Shown one piece after another: positions 12,541-22,782 of a stretch of 64,000 nt of DNA; positions within the stretch are counted from its first letter, which is position 1, and every line of letters starts with the position of its first letter. Under the pieces are notes generated by a model. The model ran no database searches and had not been told where the DNA came from. It was given only the letters and a program-made list of their open reading frames with translations. Origin of the DNA: Girardinichthys multiradiatus (Eukaryota; Chordata; Actinopteri; Cyprinodontiformes; Goodeidae); assembly GCF_021462225.1 (NCBI RefSeq), contig NC_061803.1, positions 38,090,174 to 38,154,173 on the forward strand, in the 5' to 3' direction. The position numbers and the translations under genes were made by a program.

Positions 12541-12800
12541 AATTTTTCAATTCAGTTTTATTTATATAGTGCCAATTCATAACACATGTCGTCTCAAGGC
12601 ACTTCACAAAGGGTTCGGAATGGTCATCTTTCCTAATATCACAACATGGTTTCTCATACAATGTAAACACAGGAAGACGATCACTCACATCTGTCATGAA
12701 GGTATCACTGATTAATGTATCATGTATATTTGTAAATATATTTTCAATGCTAGTTGCACTATGTGTAGTGACCCTTGTTGGTTTAGTTATCAAAGGGAAT
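12541..12800 (-). pseudogene. L2 3' tail joined to another LINE's endonuclease end
   Basis: The left part is the reverse complement of the L2 3' terminus (…GTGCCTTGAGACGAC…, then TATATAAATAAAACTGAATTG). The right part reads on the minus strand ITKPTRVTTHSATSIENIF then DVSDRLPVFTLYE, the end of an AP-endonuclease of a jockey-type LINE, perhaps the family at 1-535. The two form one 84-codon open frame by chance. Confidence 0.6.
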
Positions 12801-13289
12801 AGAAACCTTTCATATAATCCCTAAAATCACCTGATACTGTAGAATTCCCTAGATTAATATTATATTTATCACACAAAATTAACGATTTGTTATTAGTTTT
12901 GTCAACCGTGTATTGAAGTCTGTTTTATAAATAGTTCAATGCTTGACCCAGGTGCCCTAACAACCGACCAAAATATTTTTACCCTTTTCGTTTGTAATTT
13001 CTAAGGTACGTTTTTCCATCAAATTATTCACAGTGATAGATTTTTCCTCAACAAGATTACATTTTAATTTTATTGAAGTAGAGGGCTACCCCTGAAACGA
13101 ATCACAATAGCAGGTCTTGCTCATAAAGTCTCAGATTTTCTTGGCAATGTGACAGATATTGCCTCCTTGTGAATGTTTATATTCTTACTGTGAAGAAAAT
13201 CCACCACCTGCTGCTCCAACGGCAGCAGCTCTTCCCTTGGAGCATCCTCAGTCTTCTCCGCGTTAGCTGTTGCCCTGGCATAGGTTCAG
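12801..13289. other. No recognisable feature
   Basis: No domain or repeat boundary recognised; possibly more of the LINE whose endonuclease end lies at 12.63-12.80 kb. Confidence 0.4.
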
Positions 13290-13370
13290 TGTTGCGTTGT
13301 TGAGGACACAGACGGTTTTCATTGCCAGTCTCCGGATCTGAACCCAATCGAAAATCTTTTCATTGCATTA
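13290..13370 (+). pseudogene. Tiny Tc1 transposase scrap
   Basis: Reads QSPDLNPIENLF, the third-catalytic-residue block of Tc1 transposases, with no usable sequence around it. Confidence 0.4.
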
Positions 13371-13412
13371 AATAAGTATTTTATACATGAGAAAAACCAA
13401 ACTTAATATCGT

Positions 13413-14590
13413 TCGTTCGTTTGTTCGTTCGTTCGTCGTCTTCCGCTTATCCAGGACCGGGTCGCGGGGGCAGCAGACTCAGCAGAGACGCCCAGACGTC
13501 CCTCTCTCCAGACACCTCCTCCAGCTCCTCCAGGGGGAGCCCAAGGCGTTCCCAGGCCAGCCGAGAGACATAGTCCCTCCAGCGTGTCCTGGGCCGTCCC
13601 CTGGGCCTCCTCCCAGTGGGACGTGCCTGGAACACCTCCCGAGGAAGGCGTCCAGGAGGCATCCAGTATAGATTCCCGAGCCACCTCAACTGGCTCCTCT
13701 CGATGTGGAGGAGCAGCGGCTCTACTCCGAGCTCCTCCCGGATGGCCGAGCTCCTCACCCTATCTCTAAGGGAGTGCCCGGCCACCCTACGGAGGAAGCT
13801 CATTTCAGCCGCTTGTATCCGTGATCTCGTTCTTTCGGTCATGACCCAAAGTTCATGGCCATAGGTGAGGGTAGGAACATAGACCGACCAGTAAATTGAG
13901 AGCTTTGCTTTTCGGCTCAGCTCTCTCTTCACCACAATGGACCGGCACAGCGCCCCCATTACTGTGGCAGCCACACCGATCCGTCTGTCGATCTCCCGCT
14001 CCATTCTTCCCTCACTCGTGAACAAGACCCCGAGATACTTAAACTCCTCCACTTGAGGCAGGAACTCCCCTCCAACCTGAAGAGGACAAGCCACCCTTTT
14101 CCGGTCGAGTACCATGGCCTCGGACTTGGAGGAGCTGATCCTCATCCCAGCCGCTTCACACTCGGCTGCGAACCGCCACAGCGCATGCTGTAGGTCTTGG
14201 CTAGAGGGGGCCAGCAGGACCACGTCATCCGCAAAAAGAAGAGACGAAATCCACTGGTCCCCAAACCAGACCCCCTCCGGCCCTTGGCTGCGTCTAGAAA
14301 TCCTGTCCATAAAAGTTATGAACAGGACCGGCGACAAAGGGCAGCCCTGCCGGAGTCCAACATGCACTGGGAACAGGTCCGACTTAGTGCCGGTAATGCG
14401 GACCAAACTCCTGCTCCACTCGTACAGGGACCGGATGGCCCCTAATAAAGGGCCCCCGATTCCATACTCCTGGAGCACCCCCCACAGGGCATCACGAGGG
14501 ACACAGTCAAATGCCTTCTCCAGGTCCACAAAACACATGTGAACCGGTTGGGCAAACTTCCATGAACCCTCGAGCACCCTGTAGAGGTTA
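13413..14590 (-). mobile_element. Rex3 (RTE clade) 3' portion with long open frame
   Basis: A 5'-truncated Rex3 in minus orientation. It begins inside RT at the YRVLEGSWKF block and ends at 13413 with CGTT/AACG short repeats of Rex3 type. It contains a close match (one base different) to the GACAAAGGGCAGCCCTG site of the standard Rex3 cytogenetic primer at about 14333-14349. It is fused on its 5' side to Rex1. The intact frame suggests this is the youngest Rex3 here. Confidence 0.85.
13447..14590 (-). CDS. Rex3 RT palm-to-C-terminus, uninterrupted
   Basis: About 380 codons without a stop. In order: FVDLEKAFDCVP (motif A, catalytic Asp), LRQGCPLSPVLF, SSLLFADDVVLLAP (catalytic FADD intact), KYLGVLFTSEGRMEREI, LTYGHELWVMTERTRSRIQ, LRRVAGHSLRDRVRSS and a C-terminal GRRPRGRPRTRWRDYVSRLA block ending LLPPRPGPG. 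The endonuclease and RT fingers are absent, so it cannot retrotranspose. The frame is continuous with Rex1 up to 14817, making a chimeric 456-codon ORF. Whether any protein is made is unknown. Confidence 0.85.
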
Positions 14591-15400
14591 TTATTTGGAC
14601 AGGCTTTCAGGCATGATGGGGAGACATTATCAGGTCCTCCAGTTTCCTTTGTTTTCATGTGCTGAAAGAGCCTATTTACATCTTCCTCGGAGATCTTTAG
14701 AGCAGGCAGGGGATCTGAAGGTAGGGGGTTGGTTGTTTTACAGATCGAATTTGTTCCTGAATGGGATGTGGATTTGAGGCGTGAACAACTTCCTGTCATG
14801 TCTGCAGTAGAAGCCATTCAGGCGGTTAGCCTGGTGAGGATTCTGTTCAGGATGAGTGGGGGGCTCCTGTAGGCAGTCAGGTTTCTCAAACCAGTCCATA
14901 CAGCTGAAGTATCACCAGTAGAAAGGCTGTTCTTCAGCTTCTCACTGTAGCTTCTCTTGGGTGCTTTGATCTCTTTTGTAAGTCTATTCCTGGCCTGCCT
15001 GCAACGCGCCCAATCTCCACTGCTGTGAGCTTCTTCCTTGTCCTTGCGCAGATTCCTGAGGTGTGGAGTAAACCATGACTTGTTGTTCCCAAAGGTGCAG
15101 AAGGTTTTGTCCTCACAGAAACTGATGTATGATGTCACCACATCAGTTAGTTGGTTTAAGTCAGTGGCTGAAGTTTCAAAAACAGTCCAGTCTGTGCATT
15201 CAAAGCAGGCCTGTAGCATCTGCTTTGATTCCTCAGTCCACTTCTTAACAGTGTGAACCGTGGGTTTGGAAGCTCTTAGTCTCTGTCTGTAGGTTGGGAT
15301 GAGGTGGATAAGAGAATGATCCGAAAAACCCCGAGCAGCCCTGGTAACCGCATTATATGAGTCCAATTTGGTACAGAAATCTTTGTTTGCATTTATAGAT
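14591..15400 (-). pseudogene. Rex1/Babar LINE fragment (pre-RT linker)
   Basis: Minus-strand blocks AARGFSDHSLIHLIPTYRQ, TVKKWTEESKQMLQACFECT, TSYISFCED, KSWFTPHLRNLRKDKEEA and SEEDVNRLFQHMKTKETGGP are the region between endonuclease and RT of Rex1. It is cut by Rex3 at 14590 just after a PSCLKACP block. On its upstream side it runs directly into a Tc1 scrap, giving one 231-codon chimeric open frame (14818-15513). Confidence 0.75.
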
Positions 15401-15404
15401 AGCT

Positions 15405-15800
15405 CTTTACAAAGTTTGCACTCACAGCAGCAGGGATTCTGGACCACTCCATAGAGATCTTCTCCAGATCCTTCAGGTTTCTTTGAGCAATACGGACTTT
15501 CAGCTCCCTCCAAAGACTTTCGATTGGGTTGAAAGGTCTGGAGAGGGGCTAGGCCACTCCAGGACCTTGAGATGCTTCTTCAGGAGCCACTCCTTAGTTG
15601 CCCTGGCTGTGTGCTTTGGGTGGTTGTCATGCACACTTGAGACAGGCCTGGACATGCGCTGGCTTGAGCAGGAGGACCTTTTGTGTCCTGCAGGATTTTT
15701 ATCCATAGCGCATAGTGTGTTACTAATTGTCTTCTTTGAGACTGTCATCCCAGCTCTCTTCAGGTCATTGTCTAGGCCCTGCGTGTAGATTTGTTTTGTT
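15405..15800 (-). pseudogene. Tc1 transposase fragment
   Basis: Reads [19 protein letters not shown], then [19 protein letters not shown]. This is the second catalytic-Asp block of a salmonid-type Tc1 transposase, with the third block broken (NPIE replaced). An upstream piece [20 protein letters not shown] is the helix-turn-helix region, so the part between is deleted. No inverted repeat ends are found. Confidence 0.75.
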
Positions 15801-16189
15801 TGTTCATAAAAGTGTGGTTTATTTGCATTTTGGTCCTCACCTTTAAAACAAAACAGATCCAAGTAATTTTTTTCACCTGGCACAGTGAATGTTGACAACA
15901 CTAGTAATGTTTCCAACCATGAACCAAACTTCATCACAGCCAAGTTCAACCCAGTCAAAGGCAGCGTGCTGAGCTCTTCTTCTACTACTCTGTCTGTAAC
16001 GTTAACAGCCACGTGACCAGATACTCTTGTTGCACACTAAACAACCAGCGGAGTCGGCAAAAGATGGCGGAGAGAGCGGATGCGCAGTAATGAGCTCTGG
16101 GTAGCAAGCTTCTTAAATAAATAATTAAATATCTATGAAGTCCAGACTAGATACAAAAAGGATAATAATAACTTAAAGCGTCCAGTGAT

Positions 16190-16999
16190 AATGGGATAGA
16201 TATCTACAGGCAAAAGAAAAACAACGACAACAATGGCTAACAACAAAGCTAACAGCAAAGCTAACAAGGCTCTGCTAACTCACAAAATGCCCTAACATCA
16301 CCGTGCAAACCCCCAGTCCCACACAAGAAGACAAAGGGAGACGAGGAGGTTAGTTCAAATGCATCCAATGACAAGATTTTAGAAGCAGTTGAAAATCTAC
16401 AAAACATTATGCTGAACTTTGGAGAAGAAATTAAACAGAACATGCTCTCCATTGCGGTGGAGTTTAATAGTGCTGAAATTCAAGATTGCAAAAATACAAA
16501 CGAAAAGCTGGAAAAGGAGATTGCACAACTTAAAACCACAAACGCCGAGCTAACTAAGAAATCCTAAGATTTTGAAAGAAAAGTGACAGAATTAAAGCGC
16601 TATAAATAAGATGGAATCTGCGCATTAACGGAGGAAAAGGAGGAAGATACTAGATAGAAAGTCGCGAATCTCATTAAGCATATAATGCCACACTGGAAAG
16701 AGAAGATGGACTTCATTCTCGACACAGTACACTGCCTTGGCCCGAAAAACACCAACCGCCCTCGACAAATTATTGTCAGATTTATAGGTCGGATCTTCAG
16801 GGATGAACTCTGGCGATCCACTAAGCAACACTCCGTCTGCAGGGAGCTCAACATCCGTTTCTCTGAGGACCTCAGCAAAGAAAACCGGGAAGCACGACTG
16901 GCTGTGTGGCCCAAAGTAGAGCAAGCATGAAAAGCTGGGATAAAGGCGGTGTTTAAAGGTCCATATGCCTTTATCAATGGTCACCGTGTTACTCCTTAG
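16190..16999 (+). pseudogene. L1-Tx1 ORF1 remnant
   Basis: Starts MANNKANSKANKA, then frameshifts. A coiled-coil-like stretch (NEKLEKEIAQLKTTNAELTK) near 16500 is followed by an open piece at 16685-16930: DTVHCLGPKN, RPRQIIVRFIGRIFRDELWR, IRFSEDLSKENREAR. This is the RRM plus C-terminal nucleic-acid-binding domain of L1 ORF1p, ending KGPYAFINGHRVTP. In a live element ORF1p trimers coat the LINE RNA. Confidence 0.75.
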
Positions 17000-17144
17000 G
17001 GACACAATAGATCTACACGACATTTCTGACTTCAGATAATTTTATCAGTTCAGGAGTTTTTTGCTACCCAAAATTCAATTATTCTCAGGTAAACCCATTT
17101 AAATACTGTTCAGCCTTTTCTTTTATTTCATAATTTTTATGTTT

Positions 17145-17926
17145 AACTTAAAAAGTGAACTTCTGCTAATTTCTGTTAATGCGAGTGGCCTAAGAGATTT
17201 GACTAAAAGGAAAGGTTATTTTTTTATTTTGTAAAGGGAAAAATGCAAATATAATATTCTTACAGGAAACTCATTCAAAACATAAAGATAGCATCTTTTG
17301 GTCTAAACATTGGGGAGATGAAGCTTATTTTTGTCATGGTTCTTCAAGATCAACAGGGGTCGCTGTTCTTCTAAAAATTCCAAGGTCAGATAATTTCAAG
17401 TAAAATGGATGAAAATGGTCACTGGTTATTCCTTACTGTCTGTTTGGATAAAATAATACTTATTTTGTTAAATATATATGGTTATAATAATCTAAACCAG
17501 AACAAATTATTGCTAGAAGAAATAACCCTAAATTTAGATCACCTAAAATCATTTTACTCAACCAACAATGTTGTAATAGGTGGGGATCTCAACCTCGTTC
17601 AAGATGAATTTTATGATAAATGGCCTTCTAAACATAACTCAAGTTACCCAAACAAAATATTTAACAATTTTTGCAATGAACAAAATCTAGTTGACGTGTG
17701 GCGCCACCTTAATCCCAACTATATAAAATTCTCATGGTTTGGTTCAAATAGCAAATCAAGACGTGATTACTGGCTTATAACAAATGAATTATTGACCAAT
17801 GAAATCAACTCAGATATCTCTGCTGCACCGTTAACTGACCATAGCCTTATTTCCTTACGTTTGAAACCTCCAAACTGGAAATCAGGTGCAAGAAAATATT
17901 GGAAATCTAACCACACTTTTCCTTGA
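17145..17926 (+). pseudogene. L1-Tx1 endonuclease domain
   Basis: NASGLRD start near 17180, LQETHSKHKD (catalytic Glu) near 17265, IGGDLNLVQDEFYDK (catalytic Asp, Asn) near 17580 and APLTDHSLISLRL (catalytic Asp-His) near 17830. The open frame 17405-17926 has 173 codons; earlier parts are frameshifted. It ends at a deletion that removed the linker and RT fingers. Confidence 0.8.
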
Positions 17927-19836
17927 CTTTTATAAAGCCTTTGACTTGATGGAACAGCAATTCTTATTCTCAGTTCTTGAACATTTAGGTTTTGGAGCCA
18001 ATTTTATTAACTTAATTTGAGGTCTATATCAAAACATTAATAGTTGTGTAATACTATCTAGGTGCACTACAGCTAGATTTAACATTAATGTTGGAATTCC
18101 TCAAGGGTGTCCCATTTCCCCATATCTCTTTAATTTAGCTGCAGAAATGTTAGCAATCTATCTTAAAAACTGTGTAGACATTGAGAAATTAGACATTTTT
18201 GGTACTGAATTAATCATTAGCCAGTTAGCAGATAACACCACCATTTTCTTAAAAAATCACAAGCAAGTCCCAATTGTAATTGATAAAATTAAACTTTTTT
18301 CAGAGGCTTCAGGACTAATGCTAAATCTTAAAAAATGTGAGCTTATAGCCATTCATGACACTCCCCTAAAAGTAATATCTAGCATCCCAAATAAATCTGA
18401 AATTAAATACTTGGGGACTGTTATGACTAAAAACCAAGAATCAACCATAACTATTGAAAACAAGATTAAAGATTGCAAATCCAAACTTAACTCATGGCTC
18501 CAACGAGACCTTTCTATTTTAGGACGTATTTACTTATCCAAAATGGAAAGTTTGTCAAGATTAATTTATTCAACTTATAGCACTGCTGTCCCAAATAGCT
18601 TAACTAAGACCATTAACCAAATGAACATGAACTTTATTTGGAGAAACAGGCCACACTACCTACTGAAAAGTCATATGGTCAAAGAAATCAAAGATGGTGG
18701 TCTGAAGGTAATTGACTTTGACTGTCTTAACGGAACCCTTAAAATTAATTGCTTGAAATCCTGGATTAAAAATTCTCAGTTATTTTGGTATTGTGTTCAT
18801 AATTATGTATTTAACAAAATAGGTGGTCTAAAACTTGTACTTCTAACTGATATCAGTATTCATAAATTGCCCATTAAACTATCAGAGTTCCATAAACAAG
18901 TGTTTCTTTACTGGAAAATGCTCTATGTACATAACTACTCGCCACACTCCTCTATCATATGGAATAACAGATTCATACTACATCGCAATAAATCCTTATT
19001 TTATAAAGATAGGATGGAGAAGAATATTTGGTCTATTATACACTTAATGGATGCTAATGGTTGCTTGTTAAATTATGAACAATTCTGCACAAAATATCAA
19101 TTCCTTCCCCCAAAAGCTGAATTTACCAGATTATTTAATGCCTTACCAAAACAATTTATTTATCAGATAAAATTTTTTATAACATATAGTCCAATGACTC
19201 CACAATTACCCAAATTATCTATTAATGGAATATCGTTCATTGACCCAAAATTGAATAACCACACAATTAGAAACTGTCTAAACAAAACTTTATTCCATGG
19301 GAAAATAAATAAAAATAACATTCTTTGCAAGTTTGAAAAAAAAAAAATCAATTGAAAGGTTAAGAACTGTTTATTTAAAACTCCCCATACAACCAAAAGC
19401 CAAAGAAACACACTGTAAAATTTTAAACGCAATCTATCCCTCAAAAGAACTACTAAGGAATTGCTTTAATATGAATGACAATAAATGTTCATTCTGTGAA
19501 AATGTTATAGAAACGATTGACCATGTCTTCTATGAATGCAATCAAACCAAAATATTTTGGAATTGCTTAGAAAAGTGGATCAAATCAAAAATTACACTTC
19601 CTGATTCTATTTCTAGAGAGGTGGTAACTTTTGGAGTGTTATTAAAAAACAAAACAATAGAACTTTGTTGTAACCTAATATTTTGCTTGGCAAAATTCTT
19701 TATTCATAAACAAAGAGTGCTGAGATCATCCCCAGTTTTTAACATCTTTTTATCTGAATTCCAGTTATATTTGAAGTCTCTAAAATATATTGAATCATAT
19801 GAATACCTGACTGAAATATTAATGGAACTGCCCACC
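17925..19836 (+). pseudogene. L1-Tx1 RT palm, thumb and C-terminal domain
   Basis: After the deletion: FLDFYKAFDLME (motif A), GIPQGCPISPYLFNLAAE, then LADNTTIFLK, where the family has FADDTTIF. The second catalytic Asp is therefore Asn and the enzyme is dead. A 402-codon open frame (18147-19355) covers thumb and connection. A frame change in an A-run at about 19340 leads to a second frame with a CSFC...DHVFYEC zinc-knuckle-like motif (about 19490-19545). The RIRNRR ending of that frame is gypsy LTR sequence. Confidence 0.8.
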
Positions 19837-19900
19837 TTATTACGAATCAGAAACAGGCGGACCCAAGATTCAGCCAGACACAGTACTGAAAATTTAAAAG
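19837..19900 (-). mobile_element. Gypsy 3' LTR, last 64 bases only
   Basis: Nearly identical (about two differences) to the 3' end of the gypsy LTR at 25274-25337. The flank CACC at 19833-19836 matches CACC at 25979-25982 outside the 5' LTR, so this is the original outer edge of the gypsy insertion. Everything between it and the ERV protease has been deleted. Confidence 0.8.
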
Positions 19901-20349
19901 GCCCCTTCTTCCACTACAGCCTTCATACCTGTTTCTGTTGATACTATATTTATATGCAACTTTTGCATAAGATCTCTTCCCAACAGGTTTACTGGGCATT
20001 TTTGACTTATCAGAACGGGGGCCTGACAAGTAAGTTTTGTCTCAGGCTCTGTTATTGTTACTGGTGCACTTAGGTAATGTACCTCTGTTGTGCCAGCTGC
20101 TGATCTAACATGCACTGCGGCGTTGGAATATTTTACTCCGGGTGGAGGTTCAGTTAGCACAGTTCTACATGCCCCTGTATCACACAAACAGCTATATCCT
20201 TTGCTGTTTATTATTATGTTTTTATATGGCAAATCTTGCGTCCTACTCAGTGCTATAAGTTCCAGTGCTGCTTGTATGTCAACTTCCTCCATTTCACTAC
20301 TGTTTTTCTCTGCTGATGGGGGAGGAGGTGGGGGTTGTGGCTGTAATTG
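19901..20349 (-). pseudogene. ERV protease (retropepsin), expressed by stop readthrough
   Basis: Same frame as gag, after one UGA. A proline-rich linker is followed by an aspartic protease: CLCDTGACRTVL gives the catalytic DTGA, and PVNLLGRDLMQKL is the conserved LLGRD end. The domain is complete in length (about 110 residues) and open through the deletion breakpoint. In retroviruses this enzyme matures Gag and Pol. Pol beyond protease is absent, so no functional virus part is encoded downstream. Confidence 0.8.
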
Positions 20350-20352
20350 TCA
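20344..20352 (-). promoter_or_regulatory. gag-pro in-frame UGA with CAAUUA readthrough context
   Basis: On the minus strand the gag frame ends ...CAG AAT TGA CAA TTA CAG... and continues in the same frame into protease. TGA is at 20352-20350 and CAATTA at 20349-20344. STOP-CAR-YYA is the known leaky-stop context first defined in tobacco mosaic virus; gammaretroviruses also use an in-frame stop between gag and pro. The sequence is read directly; function is inferred. Confidence 0.6.
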
Positions 20353-21966
20353 ATTCTGGGTAAAATTGGGGTTATACACCCACTTTTCATTACATTCTCT
20401 TGCAAAATGTCCTGGCTCATTGCAGATCCAGCAGTTGTCATCTCTTGCGCCAGGGTTTTGTAAAATTGTTCTACATTGTCTAGCATAATGCCCTATTTTT
20501 CCACACCTCAGACATGCATTGCTCTGTGTGTGGCTGTGTCATGGCCCTCCTCCTCCTCCTCTTCCTCCGTGACCTCTGAATCCTCCCCCCTTTTGCCTGT
20601 TTGTCCCTGAGCGATGCAATGCCATTAAACTGTCTTGCATTCCAAACGTATCTGTCTTCCTATTTTGCTGTGCTTTGGGCATGCTGCACTTACTCTAAGG
20701 CTTGGGTAATAGTTCTTGTATTTTGATGAACCCAATGTTTGTCTATATACCGTCCGAGTTCAATTTTAAGGCCTTGCAAAAAGGCTCTCTTCAACTGTTG
20801 CTGATAGGCTCCTGCCTCTGCTTCATCATATGGTATAACAGAGTTTGCTCTAAAAACACGTCTCATCCAAGAAATTTTGTGGGTCTTCTTCGTCCTTCTG
20901 TTTGCATTGTGAGATTTTACCATAATCTGCTGTCTGTATATAAACTCTTCAAATTCTTTCAAAGAGTAAGCCTAAGGCGTCCCTTAAATCTGGTGAATTA
21001 TGTGCTAATGCGTCACCATTGTCATCGCATCCAGTGAAACCTCCTGCTACTCTGCACCAGCGATGGCCAAACAGCTGGGTAAAACACTGAAGCATTTCTC
21101 TGCCATTAAGATGGAAGCTTCCTTTGAGTTCTGTAATAGCTGCTAAAAACTCCTATACTCCTTCCTGTATCGGTGGGATACCCTTTAAAGCAGCAGTTCT
21201 GTCTTCCTGTGTCCATGGCCTATATACTAGAATAGTTGGCGGCTGTCTGTGATTAGCGTCACCTACATTTGGATTTGCTACTTCAACTAGAGGAAATGTG
21301 TCTTCCGCTACATTTTTTCCAGATGGATGAAATTTCTGTTCGTGAGCCATTAAGGCTTCACCTGGGTATATGCTGGGAGTAGTTTTCTTATATTTACTCC
21401 TAGTTCGCACTCCTGTGCACCCCCAGGAATTAGGAGACCAGGACTCACTAGAAGAGTTCTTCTGTTTTAAAAGGATTACTTAATTTTTCTTGCTTACTTA
21501 TAGGAGTTTTAGGAACTGCTACAGCTCCTTCTATCTCTCCTCCAATTTGTTGTGTTGCAGCCGCCTGTCCTGCAGCTGTCTGCACGGCAGGGGGCTGCGC
21601 TCCTCGCTGTCTGAATGCGACCACTGTTTCCTCATGTGGGCGCACCAAGACCGCAGCTGTCAGCTTCTCCATTCGCTTCTCCTTCTTATCTTGCCTCTGC
21701 ATGTCTCTTAACTTACTTTGTTCCAGCCATTTGTCCGAGAATTTATACTCGACCTTTCTCTGTTCCTTTTTAGTTGGTTTCTTGGTTTTCATTATTTCTA
21801 ATTTTAAATCTCCTTGCAATTTTAAGATATCCTTAATATTTAGTTTACCCAAGAAACCATGTTTTTTATTCCATCTATGACAGATCATACCTGCTCCTTC
21901 TACATAGTTCTCCATAAACTTTACATCTCCTTCTAAGTTAATTAGTTTACTTTGTTTCTTCCCCAT
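20350..21966 (-). pseudogene. ERV gag (matrix, capsid, two zinc knuckles), broken
   Basis: Begins MGKKQSK at 21966: an N-terminal Gly for myristoylation followed by basic residues, the usual matrix start. 172 codons are open. A capsid-start block with FPLVEV and VYRPWTQEDRTAALKGIPP follows (21410-21153), then a capsid C-terminal block with PYDEAEAGAYQQQLKRAFLQ (20962-20690). Nucleocapsid has two CX2CX4HX4C knuckles, CLRCGKIGHYARQC and CWICNEPGHFAREC, before the terminal UGA. At least two frameshifts and an extra TGA before the first knuckle break it. Confidence 0.8.
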
Positions 21967-22758
21967 GATGTTTAATTTTAGTTCACAATACTATAAATGT
22001 CCCAGATAGACGTTCACTGGCATGAGATTCAAGGAGAGGACATTAACACGCCCTTCTACTGCGACTAATCCGCAGCGGTGTTAATTTTATGGGATTAAAC
22101 CCGACCTTTATCTCCAAAAATCACCAGTACGTCTTTCTATTCTGGGCACAGAAAACACAAGACCAGCAGAATCTTGCTATGATTCTTCCAAAATGCTTAG
22201 TCTTCCAAACACACAAAACAGCACTCACACAGTTAGTATTTTAACATATTTATGTCCCTTCAGCAATATGTATGGTCGACCTAGCTTAGTTTATGAGCTC
22301 CCTTATTATTCAACATTTCATTTCATTTCCTTCCGGCGAAATGCTACCAACCAAATTATCCAGTTCCCTTACGGCGGAATTACCTAGTCGTTTCTGATCT
22401 CCTCGCGGCGAGATCCTACCTAAATTTATCGCTATTTCCTTGCGGCAAAATAAAATCTACCCAATTGCTGTCTCCTTACGGCAAGACACTACCAAGGACT
22501 TATTATAACCTTTCTTTAATGTTAAACAAAACGTCTCACCTCTGAGCTGACTTCTAGATGACTCTGTCGGACCCCCCAGAGTCACCCGGCATCGAGCAAG
22601 ACGATAACCCACCGGCCAGATCCGAATGTCACACACCGGGACTTTCAGCCACCAGGCCTAGGTGCGGCGGTGCGGCAGCGCTTAACTCGACAACAGGCTG
22701 TTCCCGGAGATCCGCCAGTCACTGCAAAGAAAAATAAGATCAGTTTAGTTCTTATAAA
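21967..22758 (-). other. ERV 5' leader
   Basis: About 790 bases between the primer-binding site and the gag start, without coding potential. Contains a GACTCTG...CAGAGTC hairpin near 22560-22583 and the five-hairpin array at 22324-22487. It aligns with the leader of the plus-strand provirus at 38001-38790, after which the two copies diverge. Leaders of this kind hold packaging and dimerisation signals. Confidence 0.7.
22324..22487 (-). repeat. Array of five leader hairpins with GNRA-type loops
   Basis: On the minus strand five hairpins share a core (C/T)G-CC-GNRA-GG but have different stems: GTCT/AGAC (22470-22487), TATTT/AAATA (22433-22452), GATCT/AGATC (22396-22415), TTC/GAA (22362-22381) and CATTT/AAATG (22324-22343). 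Loops read GTAA, GCAA, GCGA, GTAA and GGAA. Changing stems around an invariant loop strongly suggests RNA structure. Confidence 0.75.
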
Positions 22759-22776
22759 ATCCGGCTCGAAGGACCA
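22759..22776 (-). promoter_or_regulatory. Primer-binding site for tRNA-Tyr
   Basis: Minus strand TGGTCCTTCGAGCCGGAT, 6 bases after the LTR end. It is complementary over 17 bases to the 3' end of vertebrate tRNA-Tyr including CCA (…CCGGCTCGAAGGACCA). The plus-strand provirus has the same site at 37983-38000. Confidence 0.8.
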
Positions 22777-22782
22777 AGTTAA

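Larger units (their letters stand above)
16035..19836 (+). mobile_element. L1-Tx1 clade LINE (main part)
   Basis: Starts with an L1-like AAAAGATGGCGGAGAG 5' UTR, followed by an ORF1 remnant (16.2-17.0 kb), endonuclease (17.1-17.93 kb), a deletion, RT plus C-terminal region (17.93-19.84 kb). It is split at 19836 by a gypsy insertion; its 3' UTR and A-tail resume at 25979-26145. All frames are damaged. Confidence 0.8.
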
